From Pyropia yezoensis (Eukaryota; Rhodophyta; Bangiophyceae; Bangiales; Bangiaceae): a DNA stretch of 64,000 nucleotides. The translations under genes were made by a program, and so were the position numbers. The stretch covers positions 9,662,375 through 9,726,374 of the forward strand of contig CM020619.1 in NCBI GenBank assembly GCA_009829735.1, read 5' to 3'. The stretch's first letter is position 1. Every line of letters starts with the position of its first letter. This document shows, in pieces, positions 42,046 through 53,700 of this stretch. The notes beneath the pieces were generated by a model that saw only the letters and a list, made by a program, of their open reading frames with translations, did no database searches and was not told where the DNA came from.

Positions 42046-45000
42046 CCGTTGGAGCTGGTCGTCCGAAGCTCACAACGGCAGCCTCGGCCAAGTGGGCCAA
42101 AAGGACGAATCAACCGTGTCGGATACTGCGGCGACCTAAGGGAGTCCGCCCACCTCGGGTAGGACTCCCCAAGAACGTAAACCCACGTCGGGTCATCGCG
42201 GTGCTGACGGGTGAGAACTTCCAGGTGGCTGGACGGGTGCAACCTGCCCCCGGCCGCGCCTGTTGTGCCCGTATCGTACTTGATACCGGGTCAGGAGCCT
42301 CCTTGATACGCAAGTCGCTATTACCAAAGGAGATGAAGCTCCAACGCTGGAAGTCTAAAGCTGACCATCTGATCGATATCAATGGCGGGGTACTTCCCAT
42401 CGTTGGTGTCGTGACCCTACCAACTAGGTTGGGGACCCATGAGGTCGACGTGACCTATGGTGTAGTTGAGAATATATCGGTACCCCTGCTTCTGGGTACC
42501 CCTTATGTCGTAACACAAGTGCCTTTGATTTGTGGCCCTGAGTACTGGGTCAAGTTGATGAATGGGGAGACTATCCCCATCCTTGGTAAGGGAAAGTCTG
42601 TGGCTCCTGTGACAGTCTCACAGTCGAAGCCTGTTTGTTCTGTGAGGGAAGGGTTTACTGCTACCCTGCGTTTAGCCCGTAAAGTCACGTTGCCCCCCAA
42701 CTCGGTGGCGCACGTTGATGTTGTAACTGATTATACGGGGAACGGGTTGGTGCACCCTTACCCCCGTCTTGCTCGCAAGCACCAAGTGCATGTTGCCCTT
42801 GGCACGATGGACTCCAAAGCCGGAGTCCCGTGGAGGATCCAGGTGATGAACCTGAGCTCGTCGCCCAAGTACTTCAAGTCGGGAGCCAAGTTCGGCTATA
42901 TCGACCAACACGAGGGACCGGTAGTAGCGGTCACCCTCAACGCGGGCGCAAGTAGCGACCCGAAGTCCGGAAAGGAGAAGCATCAAGCCAAGTCGGCCGC
43001 CTCTCCTCGGCCCCATGTGAACATGGAGGGTGTCCCACCCAGGTTGAGGGTTCAAGTTGAACGCCTCTTGGACCAATATCACAAGTTGTGGGATGGCCAA
43101 TTGGGACTCATGAGAGCCACCCAACACCGGATCAAGTTGAAGCCCGGTGCACCCCCTATACGCCAACAACCGTATAGGGGAGGACCCCGTTCAAGGGCCC
43201 TCGTTAAGGAGCAAGTTGCTCGCATGGAGGTCCTCGATGTGATCGAGGCCAGCAACGCCGAGTGGGCGAGTCCGGTGGTTATCGTCCCCAAAGTTGATGG
43301 GACCCCCCGGTTCTGTATCGACTACCGTAAGCTCAACGAGAGCACGGTGAAGGACAGTTATCCCCTACCTAGGATGGACGACTGTCTGGACTCTCTGGGG
43401 GAGGCGAACGTGTTCTCTACCCTGGACTGTAACGCGGGGTACTGGCAAATTCCCATTGCCCCGGAGGACAGGCATAAAACTACCTTTACCTGTCACTGTG
43501 GTACCTACCAGCGCAAGCGTCTACCGTTTGGCCTGTGTAACGCGCCGGCAACTTTCCAGCGCGCTATGGACATGATTCTGGCCGGAGTACGGTGGCAGAT
43601 CTGTCTCGTGTACCTAGACGATATCATTGATTTCTCCCGAAGTCCGGAGGAACACATTGGCCATCTTGGCCAGGTGTTCAAGCTACTTGCTGACGCCGGT
43701 GTGTCACTGAAGGCGAGTAAGTGCCACCTCTTCACTCAAGAGGTGGAATACTTGGGACATGTTGTCCGTCCGGGGCGTCTCAGTGTCAACGAGAAAAACT
43801 TAAGGGCCATCCGTAAGGCTCAGTACCCCCGGACCCAGACCCAGATGAGGAGCTTCCTCGGGATGTGTAACGTGTACCGACGTTTCACCAAGGGCTTCGC
43901 CAAGGTGGCGAAACCGTTGAATGAGTTAGTGAGCTCAACGCTACCGAAGAACCTGCCTCCCCCAAGTCAGGTGGAGCAGGAATCCTTTGAGACTCTTCGG
44001 GACCTTCTGCTGAAGCCCCCTATCCTGGCTATTGCCAGGTTTGGAGGCCACTACATCCTGGGTGTGGACGCTAGCTACGACCAACTTGGTTGTGTGTTGC
44101 TTCAGCAGCAGCCGGACAAGGAGTACTTGCCGGTGGGATACTTCAGCAAGGGGCTGAACTCGGCCGAGAAGAACTACGGAGTCACCGAGTTGGAAGGACT
44201 CGCAGTGGTGTGGGCGGTGACGTCACTTCGTCACTACCTAGAGGGTGAGAAGTTCCTCATCCGCTGTGACCACCGCGCGTTGCAGTTCATCTTCAAGACG
44301 GACTGTACGAACACTTGTCTCAAAAGGTGGAGAGTGCGACTGGCACCCTTCAACTTTGATATTGAGTACCGACCTGGCAGGCAACATGCCCTTGCCGACG
44401 GCCTCTCTCGGGTACCTACCGAGGGACTGGACACCACCCCAGTCGATGAGGATATCCCCATCGTGGGGGTAGTCACGCGCTCGGGTCAGGCGTTGAACCC
44501 CGAGGCGCCAGGGAACAAGAAGTACTTGCCCCTGTCCCTGGACGAGGTGGTGAAGGCCCAGGCCGAGGATCCCTTCTGCAAGTCGGGATACACTGAATAC
44601 AGTGGCGGAGACGCGGTTCTTTCTGGGAGACGATGGCCTCCTCATGAGGAGGGGGGTATTCCAGGGGACCGAACAACTTGTCGTCCCCGCATCCCTCAAG
44701 GACAGTATCCTTGAGAGGGAGCACAACGCTCCCACGGGTGGACACCTGGGGTCTAGTAAACTGTACCAGACCCTGAGGACCAGGCACTACTGGCCGTCCA
44801 TGGTGGTGGATATCTACAGTTGGGTGGCTGCCTGCACAAGTTGTGCACAGAACCGTCTGATGGAACGGCGGCCTACTACGGCTATGGTATTGTTCCCGGC
44901 CAAGGAGCCCTTCGCCGCGTTGGCGATGGACATCCTTGGGCCACTGCCAGTGACCGAGGAGGGCAACCAGTACCTCCTGGTCATCTGTGACCGCTTCACG

Positions 45001-46020
45001 AAACTTACGCGAGCGATCCCACTGGCAGAGATCACGGCCATGTCGGTCGTGTCAGCCTTCCTAGATCACTGGGTTGCCGCGTATGGCATTCCGGATAGTA
45101 CACTTTCGGACAATGGACCGCAATTTGCGTCGGTACTGTTTCAGGGAGTGCTGGATATGTTGGGGGTTAAGGCAAACTATGCTACCCCCTACCACCCTCA
45201 AACTAATGGGCAGGTGGAGCGCTTAAACAAAACTATTGTTAGGCAGCTGCGCCACTATGTGAGTGAGCACGTGAAAACGTGGGACCAGTACATTTCTATT
45301 CTTACCACTGCCTACAATTCGCAGGTTCACTCGTCTACCGGGGAAGTACCCCTCGCTTTTGTGACCCCCCGTCGAGTGCGGTCTATTGCCGTGCGGCGGC
45401 CGCTCCCAACTAGGGAGGATGGTGGCAGCACGCCTACTCCTACTGAGAGTAAAGCGGAGTTCGCTGCTAGGCTTGAAAACCTCATCCCTAAAGTCAGGGC
45501 TGAGATGGACAAAGCACAAAAGCGCTACAAGCGTACCTTTGACAAAAAGGTGCGCAATGCGAAGCATGTCCCCGAGCAGGGTGACTGGGTGCTGATACAC
45601 TCACACACCCCAACTGGGGGTAAGTTGGTATTCCAGACGAAGGGGCCGTACCAGGTCCTTCGTACTGATGGGCGTCGCTTCACCATCGAAAGTGACGATG
45701 GGGTCCGCACAGTGAACAGACAGGACGTGGTCAAAGTTGCACCACCGCCTGCAGGCGACCCAGCTTGGGCACGTGCGTTGGAAGCGTGGCGCCTCCCCTC
45801 GCTGCCTGCGGCCAAACAGGGCCCGCAGGAGTACGTGTTCGATAAGTTCATCGACCACGGCTGGGATGAGGACACTGACCGCCTCATGTTGAGGGTGCGT
45901 TGGTTTGGCCACAAAGCCAAGGATGATACGTGGGAGTATGTGGAGGACCTTCCCGCTGAGAACGTCCGGGCGTACTGTGCCCGGAATGAGATAGACCCTA
46001 ACAGCCCTCCCTCAACGTGA
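42042..46020 (+). pseudogene. Element C pol (PR-RT-RH-IN-chromodomain)
   Basis: It starts at an ATG that overlaps the gag stop. Protease IVLDTGSGASLI lies near 42,272; RT FCIDYRKLN near 43,312 and VYLDDIIDFS near 43,608; RNase H VDASYDQLG near 44,065; the integrase HHCC region at about 44,722-44,850; DDE core SDNGPQFA near 45,107 and HPQTNGQVERLN near 45,195. The C-terminal chromodomain (about 45,830-45,980, VRWFGHKAKDDTWEYV) would read histone marks to guide insertion, as known for chromoviruses. About one break. Confidence 0.92.
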
Positions 46021-46051
46021 GGGAAGGCCGAGCAACAGTGCCAAGAGAGTG

Positions 46052-46414
46052 TGTAGCACAATAGGTATCCGTCGCACGTCCACTCTCAGGGAACACTCAC
46101 CAAGGGGGATCGGCACCAACGTCACCGGGAGGCCAAGGTTGCTGTCCTTGGAGCGCAAGCCACGGGACCAAGATGGGAGCCCAAATGGGAGGGGTTTGTT
46201 GTTCTACCTTGGCCGGCGGTGGATTCACCGCCGGCCCCCTCGTTATAAACCCTCGGAGACACTACTAACTACCCTCCACCCCAAGATGCAAGTCCCTCTG
46301 GTCATACGTAACATATAGATACCGTGACCAGTACGGACTCTCAAATGGAAAGCCAAGGATCAGAAGTAGCCCCCCTAATATTAGGGTCACAATACGGCCG
46401 ACCATATTGCTACA
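46052..46414 (-). repeat. Element B 3' LTR (363 bp)
   Basis: It is bounded by TGTAGCA and TGCTACA. It contains an 11-bp inverted pair with a 4-base loop at 46,211-46,236 (GGCCGGCGGTG / CACCGCCGGCC) and TTATAAA at 46,243, which also reads as a TATA-like TTTATAA on the other strand. The same layout occurs in the other LTRs of this family. Confidence 0.95.
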
Positions 46415-46427
46415 TATCCCCCCCTTA
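46415..46427 (-). other. Element B polypurine tract
   Basis: On - this reads CTAAGGGGGGGATA directly before the 3' LTR, matching the tract of element A. Confidence 0.75.
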
Positions 46428-47006
46428 GATTCGGCCCGTCCTCGGGTCGAGTTGCATTCGGGTTTCCGAATGTAAGTGGGTCGCGTGACCGTTTACCAGT
46501 CGGGTGGGGCTTTGCGCCCCGTCGCGACAGACACCTCTTTTCGAGGTTGTCTGAGGGGGGTGCCCCCCTTTGTGTGGTACACACACGATCCGTTTTCCGG
46601 ACCGTTAAATTCCCGATGCGGGTTTCTGTTCACGACCCCCCTTTCCGGGGGGTGGTGCAAGTGGATCCGCCACCAGGTGTCTGGTAGTAGGGGTTACCCT
46701 CTCGTGTGGCCGATTGAGTGGGGGGCGGGGGCTGCCCGCGTTGCAGGGGGGCGGTTGGGGGTGACCCCCCTTGCCTACCCCGTGTGGGGGGGGGCGTGGC
46801 TCCGGTCCCGGTGCCTGGGTGGAGCGCCCTCGTAGCTCGGCTGGCGCGGGTCGTCCCGCGCTGCCGTATCGCTAGTGCTGAGCGGTGTGGTTATAAGCGC
46901 GGGTGCCCGCGCTCCCCTGGCTCGTCCCGCGCGAGCGTTCCTCGTACCGGGTCGAGCCGACCTCGGCTTTTCTGCACGGGGCGCCCCTGCTACCCCCGGT
47001 TGCACC

Positions 47007-50000
47007 GTGACGGACCCCCAGGTACCCGGGGGCGAGGACGACCTCCTGCTTGAAGAGGAGGAAGAGGTGATGGTGGACGACGTTCCCGTCGCTGCCACCG
47101 CCGCCGAGGGCTTCTTAGCGAGCTCGTCAAAGGACGAGGACGACCGGGTGACCGTTCGCGTGGCCCCGGACGGCGCGCCGGGCGGGTTGTCGTCCGTGTG
47201 CAGCGGCACGACGGCTCCGTCGGGTGGCGGACAGCCGCGTGCAGCGGTGGCTTCTACCGCTTCTCCTCCGGCGGCCCGGATGGCTTCTGTCGCCGGTGCC
47301 GGCGTGGCTCTACCCCAAGACGGTGTCGCTGGCGTGGCGGATGGTGGTGGCGGCACCCCTGCCGGTACGGCGGGTCAAGATGGCGCGGGTGCCCGCCCGG
47401 TTGGTGTGTCCGCTGCGGCGGGTAGCGGGTCTACCCGTGCTGCCCCCGAGGTACCCACGTCGGGTCCGGGTGGCGGCGATGCTCTGCCCGCGGTGCCGCG
47501 GACGCGCGATGGTCAAGAGGTATCTACCTCGATGGCAGTGGACTCCGGGAGCTACTCCGGGCGGGCGCCCGCCCTTCTTCTTCCTCCTCGGCCGCGTGCG
47601 TCTCCGGCGCCGGCCGCTCTGCCGGTGAGGCATCCCCCGGCGCCCCCGATTCTTCCTGGTCCTGCCCGGGTTGCCCCGTTGGGTGGCGGCGTCGCCGTTG
47701 CGGCGGGTAAACCCGCCATGTCGATGTTCGACTTGGTGGCTCGGGTTCGAGGCCTGAATGTGCTAGAGTCAATGGAGTCCAATGGGCGGATGCGGGTGGA
47801 CTTCCACCAGCCCCTTCCCCGTGGAGAGTCCTCCCGGCGAGTCAAGGTGGACCCGAGTTGGGAGCGGGAGTTGGTGCGGCTGGTCAACCAGCCGAACGCG
47901 GTGCGGGTGGAACACCATTGGATCCTGAGTCAGCCGGACGACCGGCATGCGCAGCTCTGGCGCACCCGGGTGGGACGGGGTGAGGTCTACCTCGACCCCA
48001 ACTTCGGGGTATGCGACCTGATTGCCCCCGCGTTGCCGCGGGAGGATGACTACCCGGCTAGTGCTCGGGGGATTGCGGCGGCGGCGGAGCCGGTTGCGTT
48101 TGGGGAGACGGTGGGCGATACCGGTCGGTATCCCGACTTTCATTTTTACCCGGGGGTATCCCCGTATCTGTCGTTGACGGCTCCCTACCCGCCTATGGCG
48201 GGGTTGAAGTCGGCGTCGAGCTGGCGACGTAACCATGGTGTCATGGCGGATGCGTTCCGCACCGATATAACGTGTGCGTTGCAGACCGGCAACGGTCGTG
48301 CGCCGGTATACACTCCCGTGCGCCCGCCTCTGTGGCAGGAGGGGTGGGAACCCGCCCCTGCTTTCCGGTTTGACACCGGCTCCTGTCTCCGATACTTCGG
48401 GAGTGTGTTGGCCGCCTAGCCGGTCCACCCGTTGCAGGGTACCTTCACCCTTGAGGTTACCCTCGGGCAGGCTTCCTCCTTCTTGCTGTCCGTCCGCCGG
48501 CAGGGGCGCCTGTTTCATCTTCCGACGGGTGTCCGTCGGCACATCTCGCAGTTGGGCGTGGACCTGATAGCCGCCAAGACCGGGTTGGCCCGGGAGTTCG
48601 AGGCCCTGCTGGCTGTTCACGATGCCGTGAACTGGGCTGGGGTGTTGGCCCTTCCCCCGTACCGGGATCATCAGGCTGGGGCTTCCCCCTTGCCTCGTCA
48701 CTCGTTGCGTATCCAGCGTACTCAGCCGGGTGAGCCCAATTGCCATGGGTGGGCGTCCACCGAGGCTGTTGCTGACCTGGGTATTCCCATGGTTATCCAT
48801 GACCCTCTTCAGGTCCTTGCCCCGTGGTTCGGTAACCCGATACCGGCGGCGGTTGGCCGTCGTCCCCGAGAGTGGGGCTCTGCGGGTGGGGAGCGTGAGG
48901 TGTCCCGTCGTCGGGCGGAGCCCCGCCGGGGTTACGGTGGAGCCCCTTCGGTGGGGTCCTACCGGGCCTCGTATCAGGCGCCACCGGCTCCGGTGGTGGC
49001 CGTGTCGGCTCCTGTGGCTCCTCTGGCTGCGCCAGTGTCGCCTCCCGCCCCTGTCACGCATGACGGGGGTCCCCGTCTCTGGTATGAGGGCGTTGACGCC
49101 CTTGTTGCCCGCGCAATGCGGGAGGGTCTCTCTGTTAGCTGGGGGGATATCCCCCCAGGTGCTGCGCTGGTTGGGTAAGCGCGTTGCTTCGGTGGTGTGC
49201 TTGACCGCCTCCAGACAGCTCTGGAGGACGTGGAGGCTGGCCGCAGCACCCTCGTCCAGCTGTGCACCGAGGTAACTCGGGTGATTGACCGTCGTGAGAT
49301 AGCCGACCTGTAAGGTTTTGCCCTTTAAATCCCCACCCGGAACCCAGGGGATATGGACTGGGACCTCTCCTTACATGTCCGGCCCCGATAACTCCCCCCA
49401 AGACACATCCATTCCCCACTACCCTGGGCGACACCACGCTGAATCCCTGACATTTTGCGGACGTCGGCCGACCGCACGAAAGCCGCCGTCAACGCACTGT
49501 CGGAGCCCTGTCATGGACGTCGAAACTCGACACCGAGGAGCGAGTGACATCGTCCACCAACCACGGGCGGACATCCCCGTCTGTGCTGCCTGAATTTTAT
49601 TCTCTGCGCTGCTTGAAAGCTGGCATCAAGGACCAGTCACATGATTCACCGACACTGAGGACACCGCACATCCTCGCTGGCGGCTGAGTGCGATATGACT
49701 GGCTCGCCGGCTTTTGGATTGATTGAATTTGGCCTTGCTGGCCCTTACAGCCAGTCGGACCTTCTGGCCGACGGGCGTGTGAAGCCGGCTGGTGGGGCGC
49801 GCTGGGCGCCATCCACGGGACCTCCTTCGTTTCGGGCAAACTGGGGCTGCACTCCTTTAGTGCGCACGCCCGCCCATGCTTTGTTCTGAGAGACATGCTT
49901 TGTTTTTGGACCGTTCTGTGCCTACCGGCGGTGCGATGGGGAAACGCATGCTTTGGGGCACCTCGGGTGCCCCAACGCGAGTGTATAGTGCGTGGATGTC

Positions 50001-50302
50001 GGCGCCACCGGGGGAGACGAGAGGGGCAACCACAGACACAGACCAAAGACACTGTTTACCTTTTGTACCCTCGATCCCCACCGACGTCGCGCCCATCTTC
50101 TTCCCCAGACCCACCCCCGTCGAGACCACCGTCCTCTTCCCCGTGCCCCGCCGCCCCATTGGCTCGCAGGGCCCCCTCACACCCCCACGAGTACGTTGAG
50201 GGCTCCCCGGTTTTAGGTGGGTCCTCACACGACTGGTGGAGCACGGAGGTATACGCGCTTACGCGTGAGTGGCCTCCCTCGGGCAGTGGGTCTACCCACT
50301 GA
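47007..50302 (+). pseudogene. Element B antisense ORF region, interrupted by an LTR-like insertion
   Basis: This is the counterpart of the element A antisense ORF (9,257-6,884), running opposite to gag-pol from near the 3' LTR toward the end of pol. It has the acidic start (DDLLLEEEEE), a Pro/Ala/Gly linker, the same globular middle and an Arg/Pro tail. Most differences from A fall in the linker, while the middle (VRVEHHWILSQPDDRHAQLW) is unchanged. It is broken by about two changes and by the insertion at 49,309-50,229, which leaves the last part at 50,235-50,302. Confidence 0.75.
49309..50229. mobile_element. LTR-like insertion (possible solo LTR, 921 bp) inside element B
   Basis: It is absent from element A at the same place. 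It begins TGTAAGG and ends CCTCACA, a 7-bp inverted pair with one mismatch, and is flanked by CGACC (49,304-49,308) and CGACT (50,230-50,234), a 5-bp target duplication with one difference. TG...CA ends, 5-bp duplication, size and lack of coding capacity fit a solo LTR of a third family. A small non-autonomous element is the alternative. Confidence 0.65.
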
Positions 50303-50469
50303 GGAGTGCTATTGTTTGTGAGGGAGAGGGCCCCGGTAACCCTTATGGTGGCCGGGTAGTAGTGAGTATAAACTCATCCCCTTTGGGGGCATTGCTTGCC
50401 TTTGTTTGATGCCCTGGGGAGTACCCCTCCTGGCTCAGTGGTGCCTCGCCTCCCGTCGAACTTCTTCCG

Positions 50470-50775
50470 GTTGGTTCATGCTTGGGGAGGTCATCCTCCC
50501 TCACTTTGTGTCTTGGCTTGGGGAGGTCATCCTCCCTCGTAAGCCCCCTAGTTACTTCGATATTATCGGAGTTAGCTTTTACCTTTAAGTTAACTTATTA
50601 AGGTTCAGGTTTTACTTAGTTACCCAAGCTTGGCTCTACTTAGTTGCCTAACCTTGTTTCGACTTAGAAACCTAAGTCTGATTTGTCTTAGAAACCTAAG
50701 TCTGCCGTAACCATGTCACGCCCTACTTAGTAGGTATAAGTCTCACCCCCCAACAGCCGAAGTCGGTGTCTGTTG
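50470..50775 (-). repeat. Element B hairpin-rich spacer between the convergent ORFs
   Basis: This holds the same series of short palindromes and the doubled GGGAGG...CCTCCC block as element A (6,470-6,710). The pairing arms have been kept in both copies. Confidence 0.7.
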
Positions 50776-50780
50776 GGTTG

Positions 50781-53700
50781 TTACAGCAGGCGTCGTCGCC
50801 TCATGTAAGGCATGAGGAGTTGGCGGGGTATATTCGCCGCCTGTTCCCATGTGGGTGAGTCGTATCCGACCCACATTACCTTGACGTACCAGGGCCCTGG
50901 TAGGTCCGGGTCGGTGTGTCCGACCACGCTCTCTACTTGGTATGGAATACCATCCGGTCCCACCGGGTCATCTGACCGGTGGGTTGTAAGAGCTTCATGT
51001 AGCAACCCAGCCGGTACCGGCTGAGGCTGTTCCGGCTTCGGAGCAGGTGTGACATCGTTCACGCTGATGCGTTGGATCTCCGTATCGGAGTGTAGGATAA
51101 CAGGGTGGTCATCTCTGTGGAGAATCTGGTACGGTCCCTGGACCGGTTGCATGAGCTTGTTCCCCCGGAGCTTCTGGTGTCTGATGTAGACCCAGTCACC
51201 TGTCGTCAGGGTAGCGTTGCGCACCCGTAGTCGGGCGTCGAAGTTCTTCTTGTATCGAAGTTGTGTTCTGTCAAGGGCACCCTTGAGCTTAGGAATCATC
51301 CACGATAGCTTGGCCAACCAAGCTAGATGTATACGTTCGGCCGGTCGGCCTTTCGGTGTATCATACCGAGTGCACCTGCCTGGCGGCAGCGTCAGGTTAC
51401 CGACGCCTAGTGGCATGACCCACTCCAGTGGGGCGATGTTCGTGCTCCGATGTGGCCTGGCATTGTATTCCAGGGTGAGGACGGACAGGAGCCTGTCCCA
51501 AGTGTTTGTGTGCTCGGCCACGTAGCACTGTAGCATCTTGACGATGGTGCGGTTGAACCGCTCAACCTGCCCGTTGGTTTGCTGGTGGTAGTCGGATGCC
51601 CGACGTGGTTCGATACCGAACATGCCCAGGACCTGAGTACAGAATGCAGACGTCAGGTTTGCTCCGTTGTCGGAGAGGAGTTGCTTCATGACTCCGTATG
51701 CACTGATCCAGTGGTCAACCACTGCGTTCATGATCGTGTATGCCGTATCGTTCGGGATGGCTGCCGCTCGTGACAGCTTAGTAAAGCGGTCAGACATGAC
51801 CAGGATGTACCTGTTCCCTTCTTCCGTTACCGGAAGTGGCCCGAGTATGTCGATAGCGACCTGCTCGTTGGGCCCATCAGGTGGGAACAGGTTCATGGCA
51901 GACGCCTGGCTATGTAGAATCATGTGGTTACGCGCACAGGGGTGGCATCCCCTTACGTGGTCGACCACGTCGACGGCCATTGCTGGCCAGTAGAAGAACC
52001 TTCGCATTGCTGCCAACATACGAGAACCCCCCGGGTGTCCAGCTGTAGGGTTCTCGTGTTCTCGTTCCATGACGGCTTGCCGTAAGGACACGGGAAGCAC
52101 GACTTGATGTCGTCCATCGGCAGGTGCCCGCCGGTATATGAGTCCGTCTTCATTCTCGGAGAAGATGCCGGCCGTACCGGCCAGGAGGTTAGCGCGATGG
52201 CGTCTACAGTCGTCGTCATTGGCTTGTGCCTCGCGGAACTCCGCGAGGGTTAGTGGGCATGCTCGGTGTGCCATGGTATGGTCAACCATACCTTGGGTAG
52301 CGTTACCGACCATGCAGACCGGTACCACCGGGATGTTCTCGTCCACCGGGCGGGTATCCCCGCTCGGTGTGTCGAGTCGAGACAATGCGTCTCCGAGATG
52401 GTGGGTTGACCCAGCCTTATACACGGTACGGTAGTCGTGCTCGGCCATCTTCAGCCTCCATCGGGCTAGCCTCCCGTGGCTATCGGAATCCTTGTCACCA
52501 AGGTTGAGGAGCCACCGTAGGGGTTCATGGTCGGACCTCACGATGAACCTGGAGCCCTCCAGGTATGGACGGAGCAGTTGCACTGCCCATATAACCCCGA
52601 GGCATTCACGCTCGGTGGCACTATAGTTACGCTCAGCCGGGTTGAGTGTCCGGCTGAAGTACCCTACCGGACGTAGGTCCGGAATATCATTATCGGAACC
52701 GATCAACGTCTCTCCCTGTAACAGGGTGCATCCCACTTGTGTATCGCACGCATCGACATCGATGACGAAGGTACCCCGTCTGTGCGGTAACGCAAGGACG
52801 GGTGGGGATAGTAGGGCTCGCTTCAGCGACTCGAATGCCTCCTCTTCGCTAGGAGAAGGGGGTTGGAGTACCTTGGGTAAGGTGCTGCTCGTAAGAACCG
52901 TCAACGGTTTAGCTATCCGAGCGAAGTCCTTGAGAAACCGTCGGTATACATTGCACATTTCCAGGAAGCTCTTGAGCTGTGTCTGGGTGTTAGGGAACCG
53001 GGCATCCCGGAGTGCCCGGGTATTGGCTTCGAGTACCCCTAGTTTACCAGGGGTGATCTTGTGGCCCAGATACTCGACCGTCTGTTGGAAGAAGGCGCAC
53101 TTCTTCAGACGCAGGGTTACCCCGGCGTTCCGCAAGAGGGTGAGTACCTCGTCAACATGTTGCAAATGGTCATCCATGTTACGCGAGAAGACGATGACGT
53201 CATCGAGGTACACTAGGCAGTTACGCCACTTCACCCCCGACAGCATAATGTCGATAGCCCGCTGGAAGGTAGCGGGGGCGTTGGACAATCCGAAGGGCAT
53301 CCTTAGGAACTCGTACACTCCACTGTGACAGACGAATGCCGTCTTGGGGATATCCTCGTCCGCCACCGGGATCTGCCAGTATCCGGCATTGCAGTCGATG
53401 GTGGTAAGCACCGTAGCTTCCCCCAGGGAGTCGATGCATTCATCCATCCTTGGTAAAGGGTATGAGTCTTTCTTGGTAACCAAGTTGGGGCGTCGATAGT
53501 CGATGCAAAACCGAGGGGTTTGATCCTTCTTCGGTACGATGACGACTGGGGCACCCCACTCCGACATCGAAGGTCTTATCACCTTCGCTTCGCTCATCCT
53601 CTTCACTTCTCCATCAACGATCTCTCGTTGCATAGGTCCCGCTCGGTGCGGTTGTGACCGGGCGGGGCGTGCGCCTGGTCCCAGGTCTATACGATGTTGG

